From contig NZ_CVRR01000019.1 in assembly GCF_001406815.1 (NCBI RefSeq), positions 1 through 64,000 on the forward strand: a stretch of DNA of 64,000 nt, given 5' to 3'. A program made the position numbers and the translations under genes. Shown here in pieces: positions 13,638-22,612 of this stretch. The stretch's first letter is position 1, and every line of letters begins with the position of its first letter. The notes beneath the pieces were generated by a model. The model saw only the letters and a list, made by a program, of their open reading frames with translations. It had not been told where the DNA came from and did not search any database. Source of the DNA: Roseburia faecis (GTDB taxonomy: Bacteria; Bacillota; Clostridia; Lachnospirales; Lachnospiraceae).

Positions 13638-15329
13638 ATGAGTAAACAAATCTCAAAAATCTATCATGCAGCCATCTACGTTAGATTATCTAAGGAGGAT
13701 GGCGATGTTTCTACCAGCGCAAAAGCTGAGAGTAATAGTATTTCAAATCAAAAGGATTTCATCCGAAATTTCCTTGCAGACAAAAAAGACATTAGAATAG
13801 TTAAAGAATATGTGGATGATGGTTATTCCGGCTCTAATTTTGACCGTCCGTCTTTTCAGACGATGATGGAAGATATTAAGCGAGGAGTAATTGATTGTGT
13901 GGTGGTAAAGGATCTTTCACGTTTTGGACGTGAGTATATTGATTCAGGTCGATACATCGAAAGATTATTTCCGGCTCTTGGTGTAAGGTTTATTGCAATC
14001 AATGATAACTATGACAGTGTGACTGGAAAGTCACAGGGTGATGAGATTATTATTCCGTTTAAAAACCTGATCAATGATGCATATTGCAGGGATATCAGTA
14101 TAAAGATACGAAGCCATTTGGATGTAAAGAGAAAAAATGGTGAGTATATCGGTGCATTTGTTCCCTATGGGTATGAAAAATCGGATGATGATAAACATAA
14201 GCTGGTTATTGATATTTATGCAGCCGGTATTGTGAAGGAAATTTTTCGGCTAAAGCTTCACGGAATGAGTCAGGATGCAATAGCAACACAGTTGAATAAT
14301 GAGGGTGTGCTTGCACCTATGGAATATAAGCAGAGCACAGGGAGCGGTTATCAGACCGGATTTTTACAGAATGAAAAATCGGTATGGAGTTCAGTCACGG
14401 TCCGCAGGATTCTTGAAAATGAGATTTACATTGGAAATCTTGTTCAAGGCAAAAGAACGACACCAAATCATAAAGTGAAGCAGGAGGTTGTTAAGCCGGA
14501 ATCTGACTGGATAAGAATCGAAAAAAATCATGAGCCGATTATTAGTGACAGGGATTTTGAGATTGTTCAAAGGTTGTTGGGAATGGATACGAGAATATCT
14601 CCGGATTCAGATATGGTCTATAATCTTTCAGGTATTGCAGTATGTGCAGACTGTGGTTCACCAATGACAAGAAAAATTACAACAGCAGGTGATAAGAAAT
14701 ACGCTTACTATATCTGCTCTAATCATAAATTGACAAAGCAGTGTTCACAGCACTCAATATCAGTATCGTTATTAGAGGATACGGTGCTTGAAATGTTAAA
14801 GCTTCATATCAAAAACGTAATGAATCTGGAAGAAATACTTGATTATATTGGAACAATTCCTTTCCAGCAGCTTGATGTAAAAAGTCTTGAAGCAAGAAAA
14901 CAGAAAAAACTTGAGGAAGTTGAGAAGTGTAAAAGACTGAAAACTTCACTGTATGAAGATATGAAGGACGGAATTCTTACTAAAGAAGAATATCTTGAAC
15001 TTCATGAGGCATATCTGAAAAAAGCAAAAGAGGGAGAAGAAATAATTCGCCAGATTGAGAGAGACATTGCTTTAATTTTTGAGGAGAAGGATGATAAGCA
15101 TCTCTGGATGAATTATTTTACCGAATACAAGGATATTAAGGAACTGACCAGGGACGTGGTTGTAAAACTGATTTCTGAGGTAAGGGTTTCAGAGAATAAA
15201 GAGATTGAAATCGTATTTGACTTTGATGATTGTTATAAGAAGTTATTAGAATCAGTCGAAAAACTTGGTTATCAAGTAGATAAAGAACCGGGTGGACAAT
15301 TAAATATCAGCAGAAGGGAGGCTGTGTAA
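13638..15329 (+). CDS. Large serine recombinase 1
   Basis: A 563-residue site-specific recombinase. The N-terminal resolvase domain has the nucleophilic Ser in YVRLSKEDGD and the conserved VVVKDLSRFGRE active-site helix. The middle recombinase domain has the RRILENEIYIGN motif. A zinc ribbon follows (CADCGSPMTRK and YICSNHKLTKQC). The C-terminus is a long coiled coil. ATG 13638 is chosen because TAAAGGAG lies 9 bp upstream; a longer TTG version would bury it. It is the first of three tandem recombinases and ends 1 bp before the second. Confidence 0.92.
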   Translation: MSKQISKIYHAAIYVRLSKEDGDVSTSAKAESNSISNQKDFIRNFLADKKDIRIVKEYVDDGYSGSNFDRPSFQTMMEDIKRGVIDCVVVKDLSRFGREYIDSGRYIERLFPALGVRFIAINDNYDSVTGKSQGDEIIIPFKNLINDAYCRDISIKIRSHLDVKRKNGEYIGAFVPYGYEKSDDDKHKLVIDIYAAGIVKEIFRLKLHGMSQDAIATQLNNEGVLAPMEYKQSTGSGYQTGFLQNEKSVWSSVTVRRILENEIYIGNLVQGKRTTPNHKVKQEVVKPESDWIRIEKNHEPIISDRDFEIVQRLLGMDTRISPDSDMVYNLSGIAVCADCGSPMTRKITTAGDKKYAYYICSNHKLTKQCSQHSISVSLLEDTVLEMLKLHIKNVMNLEEILDYIGTIPFQQLDVKSLEARKQKKLEEVEKCKRLKTSLYEDMKDGILTKEEYLELHEAYLKKAKEGEEIIRQIERDIALIFEEKDDKHLWMNYFTEYKDIKELTRDVVVKLISEVRVSENKEIEIVFDFDDCYKKLLESVEKLGYQVDKEPGGQLNISRREAV

Positions 15330-15330
15330 T

Positions 15331-17013
15331 ATGGCAAGAAAAAGCAGAAAAAATATGATGCTACAGGAAAACACAGCCTTACCGGATAAAGAGAAGAAGG
15401 TACTTTTTAAGGCTGGATTATATGCAAGACTGTCCCATGAAAAGGAAGAGAACATTGAGAGAGGGACAATCGAAACACAGATGGAACTTATGAAGAATTA
15501 TGTCAAAGATCACGAAGATATTGTAATTGAAGAGGAATATTATGATGCTTCCTTTACCGGTACTAATTTTGAAAGACCGGATTTTAAGCGAATGCTTGAG
15601 GATGCAAAAACAGGAAGAATTAACTGTATTATTGTTAAGGATTTATCGAGACTTGGAAGAAATTATGTGGAGATGGGGAACTACATTGAAAGAGTGTTTC
15701 CTTTTCTCAATGTAAGATTCATTGCTGTTACGGATGATTTTGACTCGTTCAGACCGGTCACAGACCTTATGATGCCTTTGAAAAATATCGTAAATGAGTT
15801 TTATACAAAGGATATTTCCAAGAAAGTTTCAACTGCACATCGTAGAAAATGGACTACTGATGAATATATGTGCGGTTTTGCTCCATATGGATATCTGAAA
15901 TCCAAGACGGAGAAGAACAGAATTGTTGTGGATGAAGCAACTGCTGGAAATGTCAGGCTTATTTATAAATTGTTTTTAGATGGCAAAGGTTACACACCAA
16001 TTGCAAAATATCTGAATGAGCAGGGAATAATGTCACCATTGATGTATTTAAAATCTCTTGGTTATCAGCAGAATGTAAGAACCAATGGTGTATGGACCAA
16101 AACAACAGTCAAGTCAATACTGACAAATCAGGCTTATATTGGTTCGGCGGTGCATGGGAAAGTAGTAATTGAGAAATACAATAATATTCCACTCCATGCA
16201 ACAGATCCAAGTGAATGGGTCGTTGTTGAAAATACGCATGAGCCGCTTATCGACAAAAAGACATTTGAAAAGGCACAGGAAAGAGTAAAGGAAATCTCGG
16301 ATGCTTATTTTGCAAAAGAGTTTACAAAACACCCACCTAATGAAATGAATCTGCTAAAGGGAAAAATCGTATGCGGAGACTGTGGCAAGGGAATGAGACT
16401 TTCTCCAAGAACAACAAAATCGTATGTATATTTTTGTGGAACTTTTTCAGATGGTATTAATCCGGCATGTTCAAGACACAAAATTGATCAGGAGGAAGTC
16501 AACAAAGCTGTCTTTGCTCAGATTTCAAATCATATGCGTTGCTGTATTGACGCATTAAAAGTGATACGGGAATTAAATGCAAGAAGCAGCGGACTGAAAA
16601 AATACGATGTGTATGAAAAAGCCATTACCAGACAGCGCAGGGAACTGGAGAAAGTAAACCGCAAGTTCTCTGAGTTATATGGAGATTACTCAGAACATTT
16701 GATTAATGAGAGCGAATATCTGACATTAAAACAGCAGTATCTTCTAAAAAGCGAAGCTTTGAAGAAGGAGATTGATAATCTTTTAGTATCTCAGAACTTG
16801 TATTCAAAGAATTATAAGATTGATGCGGACTGGGAAAATCTTATCAATAAATATCTGAAATGCAGAAAACTCAACAAAGAGCTGGCAGATGCATTTGTTG
16901 ACAAGGTACAGGTGTTTGAAGGTGGCAGAATTTCCGTAAATCTGGTTTATGATGATTGTCTGGAAGAACTGTTACAGGTAAAAAATAAGAGAGAAGGTGA
17001 TTTGAATGAGTAA
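15331..17013 (+). CDS. Large serine recombinase 2
   Basis: A 560-residue recombinase with a basic N-terminal tail (MARKSRKNMM) before the catalytic domain. The nucleophile is in LYARLSHEKEE and the active-site helix in IIVKDLSRLGRNY. The recombinase domain carries VKSILTNQAYIGS. The zinc ribbon has CGDCGKGMRLS and YFCGTFSDGINPAC. A coiled-coil tail completes it. All catalytic residues look intact. It overlaps the third recombinase by 8 bp, so the three are translated from one message. Confidence 0.92.
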   Translation: MARKSRKNMMLQENTALPDKEKKVLFKAGLYARLSHEKEENIERGTIETQMELMKNYVKDHEDIVIEEEYYDASFTGTNFERPDFKRMLEDAKTGRINCIIVKDLSRLGRNYVEMGNYIERVFPFLNVRFIAVTDDFDSFRPVTDLMMPLKNIVNEFYTKDISKKVSTAHRRKWTTDEYMCGFAPYGYLKSKTEKNRIVVDEATAGNVRLIYKLFLDGKGYTPIAKYLNEQGIMSPLMYLKSLGYQQNVRTNGVWTKTTVKSILTNQAYIGSAVHGKVVIEKYNNIPLHATDPSEWVVVENTHEPLIDKKTFEKAQERVKEISDAYFAKEFTKHPPNEMNLLKGKIVCGDCGKGMRLSPRTTKSYVYFCGTFSDGINPACSRHKIDQEEVNKAVFAQISNHMRCCIDALKVIRELNARSSGLKKYDVYEKAITRQRRELEKVNRKFSELYGDYSEHLINESEYLTLKQQYLLKSEALKKEIDNLLVSQNLYSKNYKIDADWENLINKYLKCRKLNKELADAFVDKVQVFEGGRISVNLVYDDCLEELLQVKNKREGDLNE

Positions 17014-18556
17014 GATAACTGCTATGTATATTCGCCTTTCTATGGAAGATGAAGATGTATCATTAAATCGGAAAGAGGAGAGTAACAGTATATCCAGCCA
17101 GCGGGAATTGTTAAAAGCATATATTGAAAATCATTCGGAGCTTAAGGATACGAAGGTACAGGAATACTGTGATGATGGATTTACCGGAACAAAATTTGAA
17201 AGACCAGGCTATATGAAGCTTATGGAGGATATCCGGGCTGAAAAAATATCATGCATTGTTGTAAAGGATTTATCCAGACTCGGAAGGGATTATATTGAAG
17301 TTGGAAGTCTTTTGGAGCAGATACTTCCACTTTATCAGGTGCGGGTTATTGCAGTTAATGACAATTATGACAGCGATAACTATGATGGTTCCACCGGTGG
17401 TATGAATATTGCGTTTAAGAATTTAATCTATATGCTTTATAGCAGGGACTTGTCCAATAAAATATGTTCTGCAAAGCACACAAGGATACTGAAGGGGGAG
17501 AACATTAGTGGTCAGTTAAGGTATGGATATGTCAAAGATCCAAATGATAAGCATAAGATTATTGTAGATCCGGAAGCAGCAGAAGTGGTTAAGCTGATAT
17601 TTGAACTGACCGCACAGGGCAAAAGAAAAACGGAAGTGGCAAATTACTTAAATGCTCACGGTATTGATACACCATCCGCATATAAGAAGAGAAAAGGAAG
17701 CAAAAATTTTTTCCATGCAGTTGAAGTGAAAAGCTTGTGGAGTACTTCTTCTATCCACGATATATTAAACGATGAAGTTTATCTTGGAAAACTGATATGG
17801 AATAAAACAAAGAAGAGGGTAGGCAGCAATAACACTTCAACCTATGTGCCTAAAGACGAATGGATTGTGATAGAGAATTGTCATGAACCTATTATTACTC
17901 AGAAATTATTTGATACGGCACATGCTAATTCAAAAAAATATATTCGTCCAAAGCGTGGTAAGAGAAACTATAATCCGTTTTATTATTGTGGGGTATGTGG
18001 CAGAGCCTTGGTACCCAGCAAAAGGGTAAAAGGTGACATTCTTCTTTGTTCCTCGTCCAGAATTGAGGAAAATTCTCCATGCAAAAGCAACAGGGTGGAA
18101 ATTGCCAAGGTCGAAGATACAATCATGAAAATTGTAAATATGTATGCAACAGCTTATCTGGATGAGAAAGGAATAAAGAAAGCTGGTAAATCGAAAGAAG
18201 TATCTCCGGAAGAAAAGATTGCAACACTTGAAAAGAAGGTGAAGAGCCTCAGCAGTAAAAAGATGATGTTGTATTCTGATTATAAGGATGACAAGCTCTC
18301 AAGAGAAGAGTATGTCAAGCGTTCAAAGGCGATGGTGGAGCAGATTGATGAATTGCATCAGGAAATCGAACAGCTTAAAACAGAAATACCGCCAGAAGAT
18401 AATTCTTCTAGTAAGTTTGAGACACAGTTAGAAAGTATCATCAATATGGAATCTTTTGACAGAGAGAAAATCCAGAAGATAATCAAAAAAGTGATTATCA
18501 ATGGAGAGGACAATATAGAGATTGTATGGAATACAGATGATCCATTTTTCAAGTAA
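17006..18556 (+). CDS. Large serine recombinase 3
   Basis: A 516-residue recombinase. The nucleophile is in MYIRLSMEDEDVS and the active-site segment is CIVVKDLSRLGRDY. The recombinase motif HDILNDEVYLGK is present. The zinc ribbon has CGVCGRALVPS and LLCSSSRIEENSPC, followed by the coiled coil. It overlaps recombinase 2 by 8 bp and is followed by a strong terminator. Triplets of large serine recombinases are a known arrangement in clostridial integrative elements; how the three divide the work is not evident here. Confidence 0.92.
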   Translation: MSKITAMYIRLSMEDEDVSLNRKEESNSISSQRELLKAYIENHSELKDTKVQEYCDDGFTGTKFERPGYMKLMEDIRAEKISCIVVKDLSRLGRDYIEVGSLLEQILPLYQVRVIAVNDNYDSDNYDGSTGGMNIAFKNLIYMLYSRDLSNKICSAKHTRILKGENISGQLRYGYVKDPNDKHKIIVDPEAAEVVKLIFELTAQGKRKTEVANYLNAHGIDTPSAYKKRKGSKNFFHAVEVKSLWSTSSIHDILNDEVYLGKLIWNKTKKRVGSNNTSTYVPKDEWIVIENCHEPIITQKLFDTAHANSKKYIRPKRGKRNYNPFYYCGVCGRALVPSKRVKGDILLCSSSRIEENSPCKSNRVEIAKVEDTIMKIVNMYATAYLDEKGIKKAGKSKEVSPEEKIATLEKKVKSLSSKKMMLYSDYKDDKLSREEYVKRSKAMVEQIDELHQEIEQLKTEIPPEDNSSSKFETQLESIINMESFDREKIQKIIKKVIINGEDNIEIVWNTDDPFFK

Positions 18557-18576
18557 GATGGATGGTTACAGAGTTT

Positions 18577-18608
18577 GGAGTGCCGAGAAAATGTGGCACT
18601 CCTTTCTT
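18577..18608 (+). terminator. Rho-independent terminator after the recombinase operon
   Basis: GGAGTGCC (18577-18584) pairs exactly with GGCACTCC (18595-18602), followed by TTTCTT. It closes the recombinase operon. Confidence 0.85.
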
Positions 18609-18728
18609 CTGCAAGCATAAATATTGCTTTCAATATACTGCAATAGCAGGTATAATGGGAAGTGATATTTGAGGGTACAAAAAAATCAATTTTTTTTTGG
18701 TCTGGGGTTGACACGAGCAGGGCAGCCG
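18609..18728. other. Probable right junction of the mobile element
   Basis: No gene. TATAAT at 18651-18656 could be an outward promoter. A run of A then T (18679-18699) could serve as a terminator for the convergent nuclease gene. Base composition becomes visibly more GC-rich from here to the right, so the element boundary is placed in or near this gap. No flanking direct repeat was identified. Confidence 0.35.
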
Positions 18729-19688
18729 TTATGGGTTGCAGTTTTTACAAGGGGAATATCCGTCTTTGATCAATTTCTTGCGGAGCCCCTTGTATTTTTT
18801 TCGGTTTTTACTGCTCATCTGCTTTACCGAATAACAGTCCGGTTTGTGGAATTTTTTGGTGTTAGTATTTAAAATATAGACCGCGGATGCGTGTTCCTTT
18901 GCAGAACTATTATGGGAATTCTGGTCATTTTTTCCATTCAGATGACTGTCACCGGTGGCATAATCTATGGCAACACCCGGCTGTACATTGTAGCAGTAGG
19001 TACAAAAACAAATGCCCTTTCCCTGATCCTCCACAGAATAAGCTTCCATCAGGACACCGGAAGCGACCAGGTTACTGCCCTCAAAAACCGGTGTCACGCG
19101 GTATAAGACATGGTTATTGGTTTTGTCTATATATCGTGCGGTTTTTTCCTCAAAAGGAAGCATACCTTCATTGTTCATGTAGCGGGTGCCGGTGATCAGG
19201 TTCTTTTTATTGGCATTTTCCGCAGTAAGGCAGTAGGCGATGAGGTGGCAGCGGTTATACAGATAGTTGCCGTCCACGACACCGGTGTATTTGACGGTGT
19301 GCCAGCCGGATGGCCGGATCTGACCGATTTCCCCGCGCGCTTCGGTTGGCATGGTGTCTTTGCTCACATTGGCATAGGCCACACCGCATCGTCCGAGCTT
19401 GTCGAGTTTGTGGTAGGATTCAAAAGTATTGGTGTTTTTCTTTTCCCGGCTGGTGAAATATGGTTTATTTCCATGTACAGCCACAGAAGATTTTCCATTG
19501 TATTTTGGAATTTCTTTGATGGAAAAACGGTCTTTTGTGTTCTTTTGGGCAGCCTGTGCAGTCGTGATAAGCGCAGCAGAATCGGAACTTGTATCAGAAA
19601 TGGGTGGTACAGGTACGAAAGCTACGGAAAAGGCAAGTAAAACAGCAAGCAAAGAAGTCCTGCATTTTGTGAAGTGTAATCGTTTCAT
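18729..19688 (-). CDS. Secreted DNA/RNA non-specific endonuclease
   Basis: A 319-residue exported nuclease. The N-terminus has a signal peptide (basic start, LLAVLLAFSVAFVP core, likely cleavage near TAQAAQ). The beta-beta-alpha metal nuclease core contains NRCHLIAYCLTAENANKKNL followed by TGTRYMN, close to streptococcal extracellular DNases, with the catalytic His in CHL. The last 50 residues are a Cys-rich module (FHKPDCYSVKQM and YSPCKNCNP) like the Ada-type metal-binding domain often fused to these nucleases. AGGAGG precedes the ATG. Likely used for nutrient scavenging or DNA degradation outside the cell. Confidence 0.85.
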   Translation of the reverse strand: MKRLHFTKCRTSLLAVLLAFSVAFVPVPPISDTSSDSAALITTAQAAQKNTKDRFSIKEIPKYNGKSSVAVHGNKPYFTSREKKNTNTFESYHKLDKLGRCGVAYANVSKDTMPTEARGEIGQIRPSGWHTVKYTGVVDGNYLYNRCHLIAYCLTAENANKKNLITGTRYMNNEGMLPFEEKTARYIDKTNNHVLYRVTPVFEGSNLVASGVLMEAYSVEDQGKGICFCTYCYNVQPGVAIDYATGDSHLNGKNDQNSHNSSAKEHASAVYILNTNTKKFHKPDCYSVKQMSSKNRKKYKGLRKKLIKDGYSPCKNCNP

Positions 19689-19787
19689 GGGATTTCCTCC
19701 TTATTCCGTTATGATTTGTTTCCTATAGTATAACATAAAGTAAAGAATTTTTGGAAAAAAAGGAAAAAATCCCATAGATTGGAAACG

Positions 19788-20672
19788 TCAGTTTCGTATA
19801 TTCTGATGTTGTAAGCGGAACTGTTTCGGTGTCATCTGATAGCGTTTTTTAAAGGTACGGATCAGATGGCTGCAATCGGCAAAGCCTGTTTCTCCCGCAA
19901 TATAACTTAAATCATGCCCGGTAAATAAAAGGAGATTTTCCACTTTGCTCAGCCGCACAAATTCGATATACTGCTTGCAGCTTTGTCCATAGTATTTACG
20001 GAACTGCCGGGCAAAGTAAGAATAACTCATATGATATGTGCGCGCCAGAGATTCAATATTGATATTTTCCTGGGAATGATCATCGATATACATCAAAACA
20101 TTCTGCATCGCTTCTTCCTCCACTTTCGGGATCTGATCCGTATCAAAAGAAATTCCCTGTTCCAGCCAGAAACGCAGCAGCTGTACGATCAGCCGGGCGA
20201 ACTGGGCATAAACACAGGCATCATATCCGTAGCGTTTTTCCTGAACCTCTTTTAAGATATCCGTGAAAAACAGTTCAGCAGGAAAATCGGGCAGGTTGTC
20301 CGAATCAAAAACCAGCGGAGGGTTTGTGCTGTTTAAAATCTGGTGAAAGGCAAAGTTTAAATTTGGAAGATAATTCTCGGAAAGTTTTATGCGGTTGAGA
20401 TTGAATTTACAGCAGATGTAAACATAGGGCTTATCATCGGTATGATAGATGGAGTGCATTGCCTGCGGAGGAAATACAATAAAGGCTCCTTTTTTCAGGA
20501 GACAGGTATTGTCATTACAGCTGACCGTTACAGATCCTTCCTGCACATAGACAAGTTCCAGAAAATAGTGCCAGTGGGAGGAAACGGGACCTTCCCAGTA
20601 TCCGGTGCCACAGCAAAAAGCTTCAATAGGAGAGCGCAGCATATCACTGTATTCAAATAAATTTTCGTTCAT
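19788..20672 (-). CDS. AraC-family transcriptional regulator
   Basis: A 294-residue regulator. The N-terminal cupin-like ligand domain includes WHYFLELVYVQEGSVTV and PPQAMHSIYH. The C-terminal pair of helix-turn-helix motifs is typical (IESLARTYHMSYSYFARQFRKY in two parts, and LSYIAGETGFADCSHLIRTFKK). The ATG at 20672 follows a GGGGG ribosome site and is preferred over an upstream start that would cover that site. It diverges from a two-gene ABC exporter, which makes the exporter its likely target. Confidence 0.88.
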   Translation of the reverse strand: MNENLFEYSDMLRSPIEAFCCGTGYWEGPVSSHWHYFLELVYVQEGSVTVSCNDNTCLLKKGAFIVFPPQAMHSIYHTDDKPYVYICCKFNLNRIKLSENYLPNLNFAFHQILNSTNPPLVFDSDNLPDFPAELFFTDILKEVQEKRYGYDACVYAQFARLIVQLLRFWLEQGISFDTDQIPKVEEEAMQNVLMYIDDHSQENINIESLARTYHMSYSYFARQFRKYYGQSCKQYIEFVRLSKVENLLLFTGHDLSYIAGETGFADCSHLIRTFKKRYQMTPKQFRLQHQNIRN

Positions 20673-20699
20673 ATGACCCCCTGGTACTAAGACAAAAAT

Positions 20700-20733
20700 C
20701 ATAAAAATAGAATAGATTTGTTCTATTTTTATG
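20700..20733. promoter_or_regulatory. 13-bp inverted repeat in the araC-exporter divergent region
   Basis: CATAAAAATAGAA (20700-20712) is the exact reverse complement of TTCTATTTTTATG (20721-20733), with an 8-bp spacer. It lies between the two divergent start codons and is a good candidate operator for the AraC-type regulator. Confidence 0.6.
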
Positions 20734-20810
20734 TGATTGTATTATATCATAATTCAAAAATAATTGATACAATAACAGAAATTTGACAAGAAAGACAGTG
20801 GGGGCTTGTG

Positions 20811-22601
20811 ATGAAAGTGAAAAAAGAAACATTGTTTCCAAAGACAAAAATACAGTGGCTGTGGGAAAATATGAAAGGCAGACGTGTATTATATGTGATC
20901 GGCATGCTGGGAACCGTTGTCTATAATATATTGCAACTGACGGTTCCGTATTATTCCGGAAGAATTGTGGATCTGTTTTTAAGTGGGGCAGATGCGTGGA
21001 AAAATATGAGAACGAATAGCGGTTTGTTCTATCATCTGCTCATCCTGATGATTGTATTTACCGTACTTCGCGGTGTGATTGTCTATGGAGACTGCATGAT
21101 TTACGAGCATGTGTCACAGACGGTACTGTACCGTGTGCGCAATTTTTTGTATGACAAAATCCAGAGGCAGGATATGACCTTTTACAGCACATATCGTACC
21201 GGCGATCTGATGACGCGTGTTACGGGCGATCTGGATGCGGTGCGCCACATGGTTGCATGGGTGATCCGCATGGTGATCGAATCATTTTCCCTGTTTGGTG
21301 TGGTGGCAATATACTTCTTTTATATGAACTGGAAAATGGCTCTGAGCCTGTTAATTATTTCGCCGTTTGTGTTTTTTATCATTTATCTGTTCAAAAACAA
21401 GGTGGCACCGATGCATGCGAAACTGCGTGAAAAACTGGCACAGATGAACACCTATGCGCAGGAAAATATTTCCGGAAACCGTGTGGTAAAAGCGTTTGCC
21501 AGGGAAGCGTATGAAATTGAAAAATTTGACCGGGCAAACAAAGATTATGCAGAGACGAACAAAGAAACCAGCATGGTATGGCTGAAATTTTTCCCATATG
21601 TGGAAAGCATTGCAAACCTTATGCCGGTAGTGATGCTGGCCGTGGGCGGTGTCTTTTTGATCCGGGGCGAACTGACGATGGGAGATTATGTGGCATTTTC
21701 CGGACTGATCTGGGCAATTGCCAACCCAATGCGCCAGATGGGAAATATCATGAATGAATTTCAGCGGTTCTCGGCCGCATCCAAAAAGGTGATGGAGATC
21801 TATTATTCCGAACCACAGATCAAAGATGCTTTGGATGCAGCTGCACACCCGAACCGCTTTGACGGGAAAATCGAATTCCGGGAGGTATCCTTTCAGTATG
21901 AAGATGGGGATCTTCCGGTGCTGCATGATATCTCTTTTACCGTAAAACCGGGGGAGACCATTGCAATCATGGGAGAAACCGGCTGCGGAAAGACTTCCCT
22001 GATCAACCTGATCCCGCGGTTTTATGAGCCGACGAAAGGGGAAGTGCGGATCGATGATATACCGGTGCAGAATTTCAGACTGTCCGACCTGCGCAAACAG
22101 ATCGGACTTGCCACACAGGATGTGCTGTTGTATTCCGATACGATCGAGGGAAACATTGCCTACGGAGACAGCAGCATTGATCTCGAAGAAGTGGAAAAAT
22201 TTGCAAAATATTCTGCGGCATCTGATTTTATCTCAAAGATGCCGGAAGGATATGATACAGTGGTCGGAGAGCGTGGCGCAGGCCTTTCCGGCGGACAGAA
22301 ACAGCGAATTTCCCTGGCAAGAGCACTGGCGGTGCGGCCTTCGATTCTGATTCTGGACGATACGACCTCTGCGGTGGATATGGAAACGGAAAAACAGATT
22401 CAGGAAGCACTGCGGCATCTGGATTTTTCGTGTACGAAGGTAATTATCGCACAGCGGATTTCCACTACGATGATGGCGGATAAGATTCTGGTGATGCAGC
22501 ATGGACGGATCACGGAGATGGGAAATCATGAGGAACTTATGGCAAAAAAAGGATATTATTACGAACTGGTACAGCTGCAGACCGGCGAAGACCTGGTATA
22601 G
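20811..22601 (+). CDS. ABC exporter half-transporter with degenerate ATPase site
   Basis: A 596-residue fused permease-ATPase. The N-terminal half has six transmembrane helices of the type I exporter fold. The ATPase has Walker A GETGCGKTS, signature LSGGQ and Walker B LILDDTTSAVD, where Asp replaces the catalytic Glu. This is the mark of the degenerate partner in heterodimeric exporters. The next gene supplies the canonical Glu. GTGGGGG precedes the ATG. Substrates of such pairs include drugs, lipids and peptides, and none can be chosen here. Confidence 0.9.
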   Translation: MKVKKETLFPKTKIQWLWENMKGRRVLYVIGMLGTVVYNILQLTVPYYSGRIVDLFLSGADAWKNMRTNSGLFYHLLILMIVFTVLRGVIVYGDCMIYEHVSQTVLYRVRNFLYDKIQRQDMTFYSTYRTGDLMTRVTGDLDAVRHMVAWVIRMVIESFSLFGVVAIYFFYMNWKMALSLLIISPFVFFIIYLFKNKVAPMHAKLREKLAQMNTYAQENISGNRVVKAFAREAYEIEKFDRANKDYAETNKETSMVWLKFFPYVESIANLMPVVMLAVGGVFLIRGELTMGDYVAFSGLIWAIANPMRQMGNIMNEFQRFSAASKKVMEIYYSEPQIKDALDAAAHPNRFDGKIEFREVSFQYEDGDLPVLHDISFTVKPGETIAIMGETGCGKTSLINLIPRFYEPTKGEVRIDDIPVQNFRLSDLRKQIGLATQDVLLYSDTIEGNIAYGDSSIDLEEVEKFAKYSAASDFISKMPEGYDTVVGERGAGLSGGQKQRISLARALAVRPSILILDDTTSAVDMETEKQIQEALRHLDFSCTKVIIAQRISTTMMADKILVMQHGRITEMGNHEELMAKKGYYYELVQLQTGEDLV

Positions 22602-22612
22602 GGGGTGAGACA

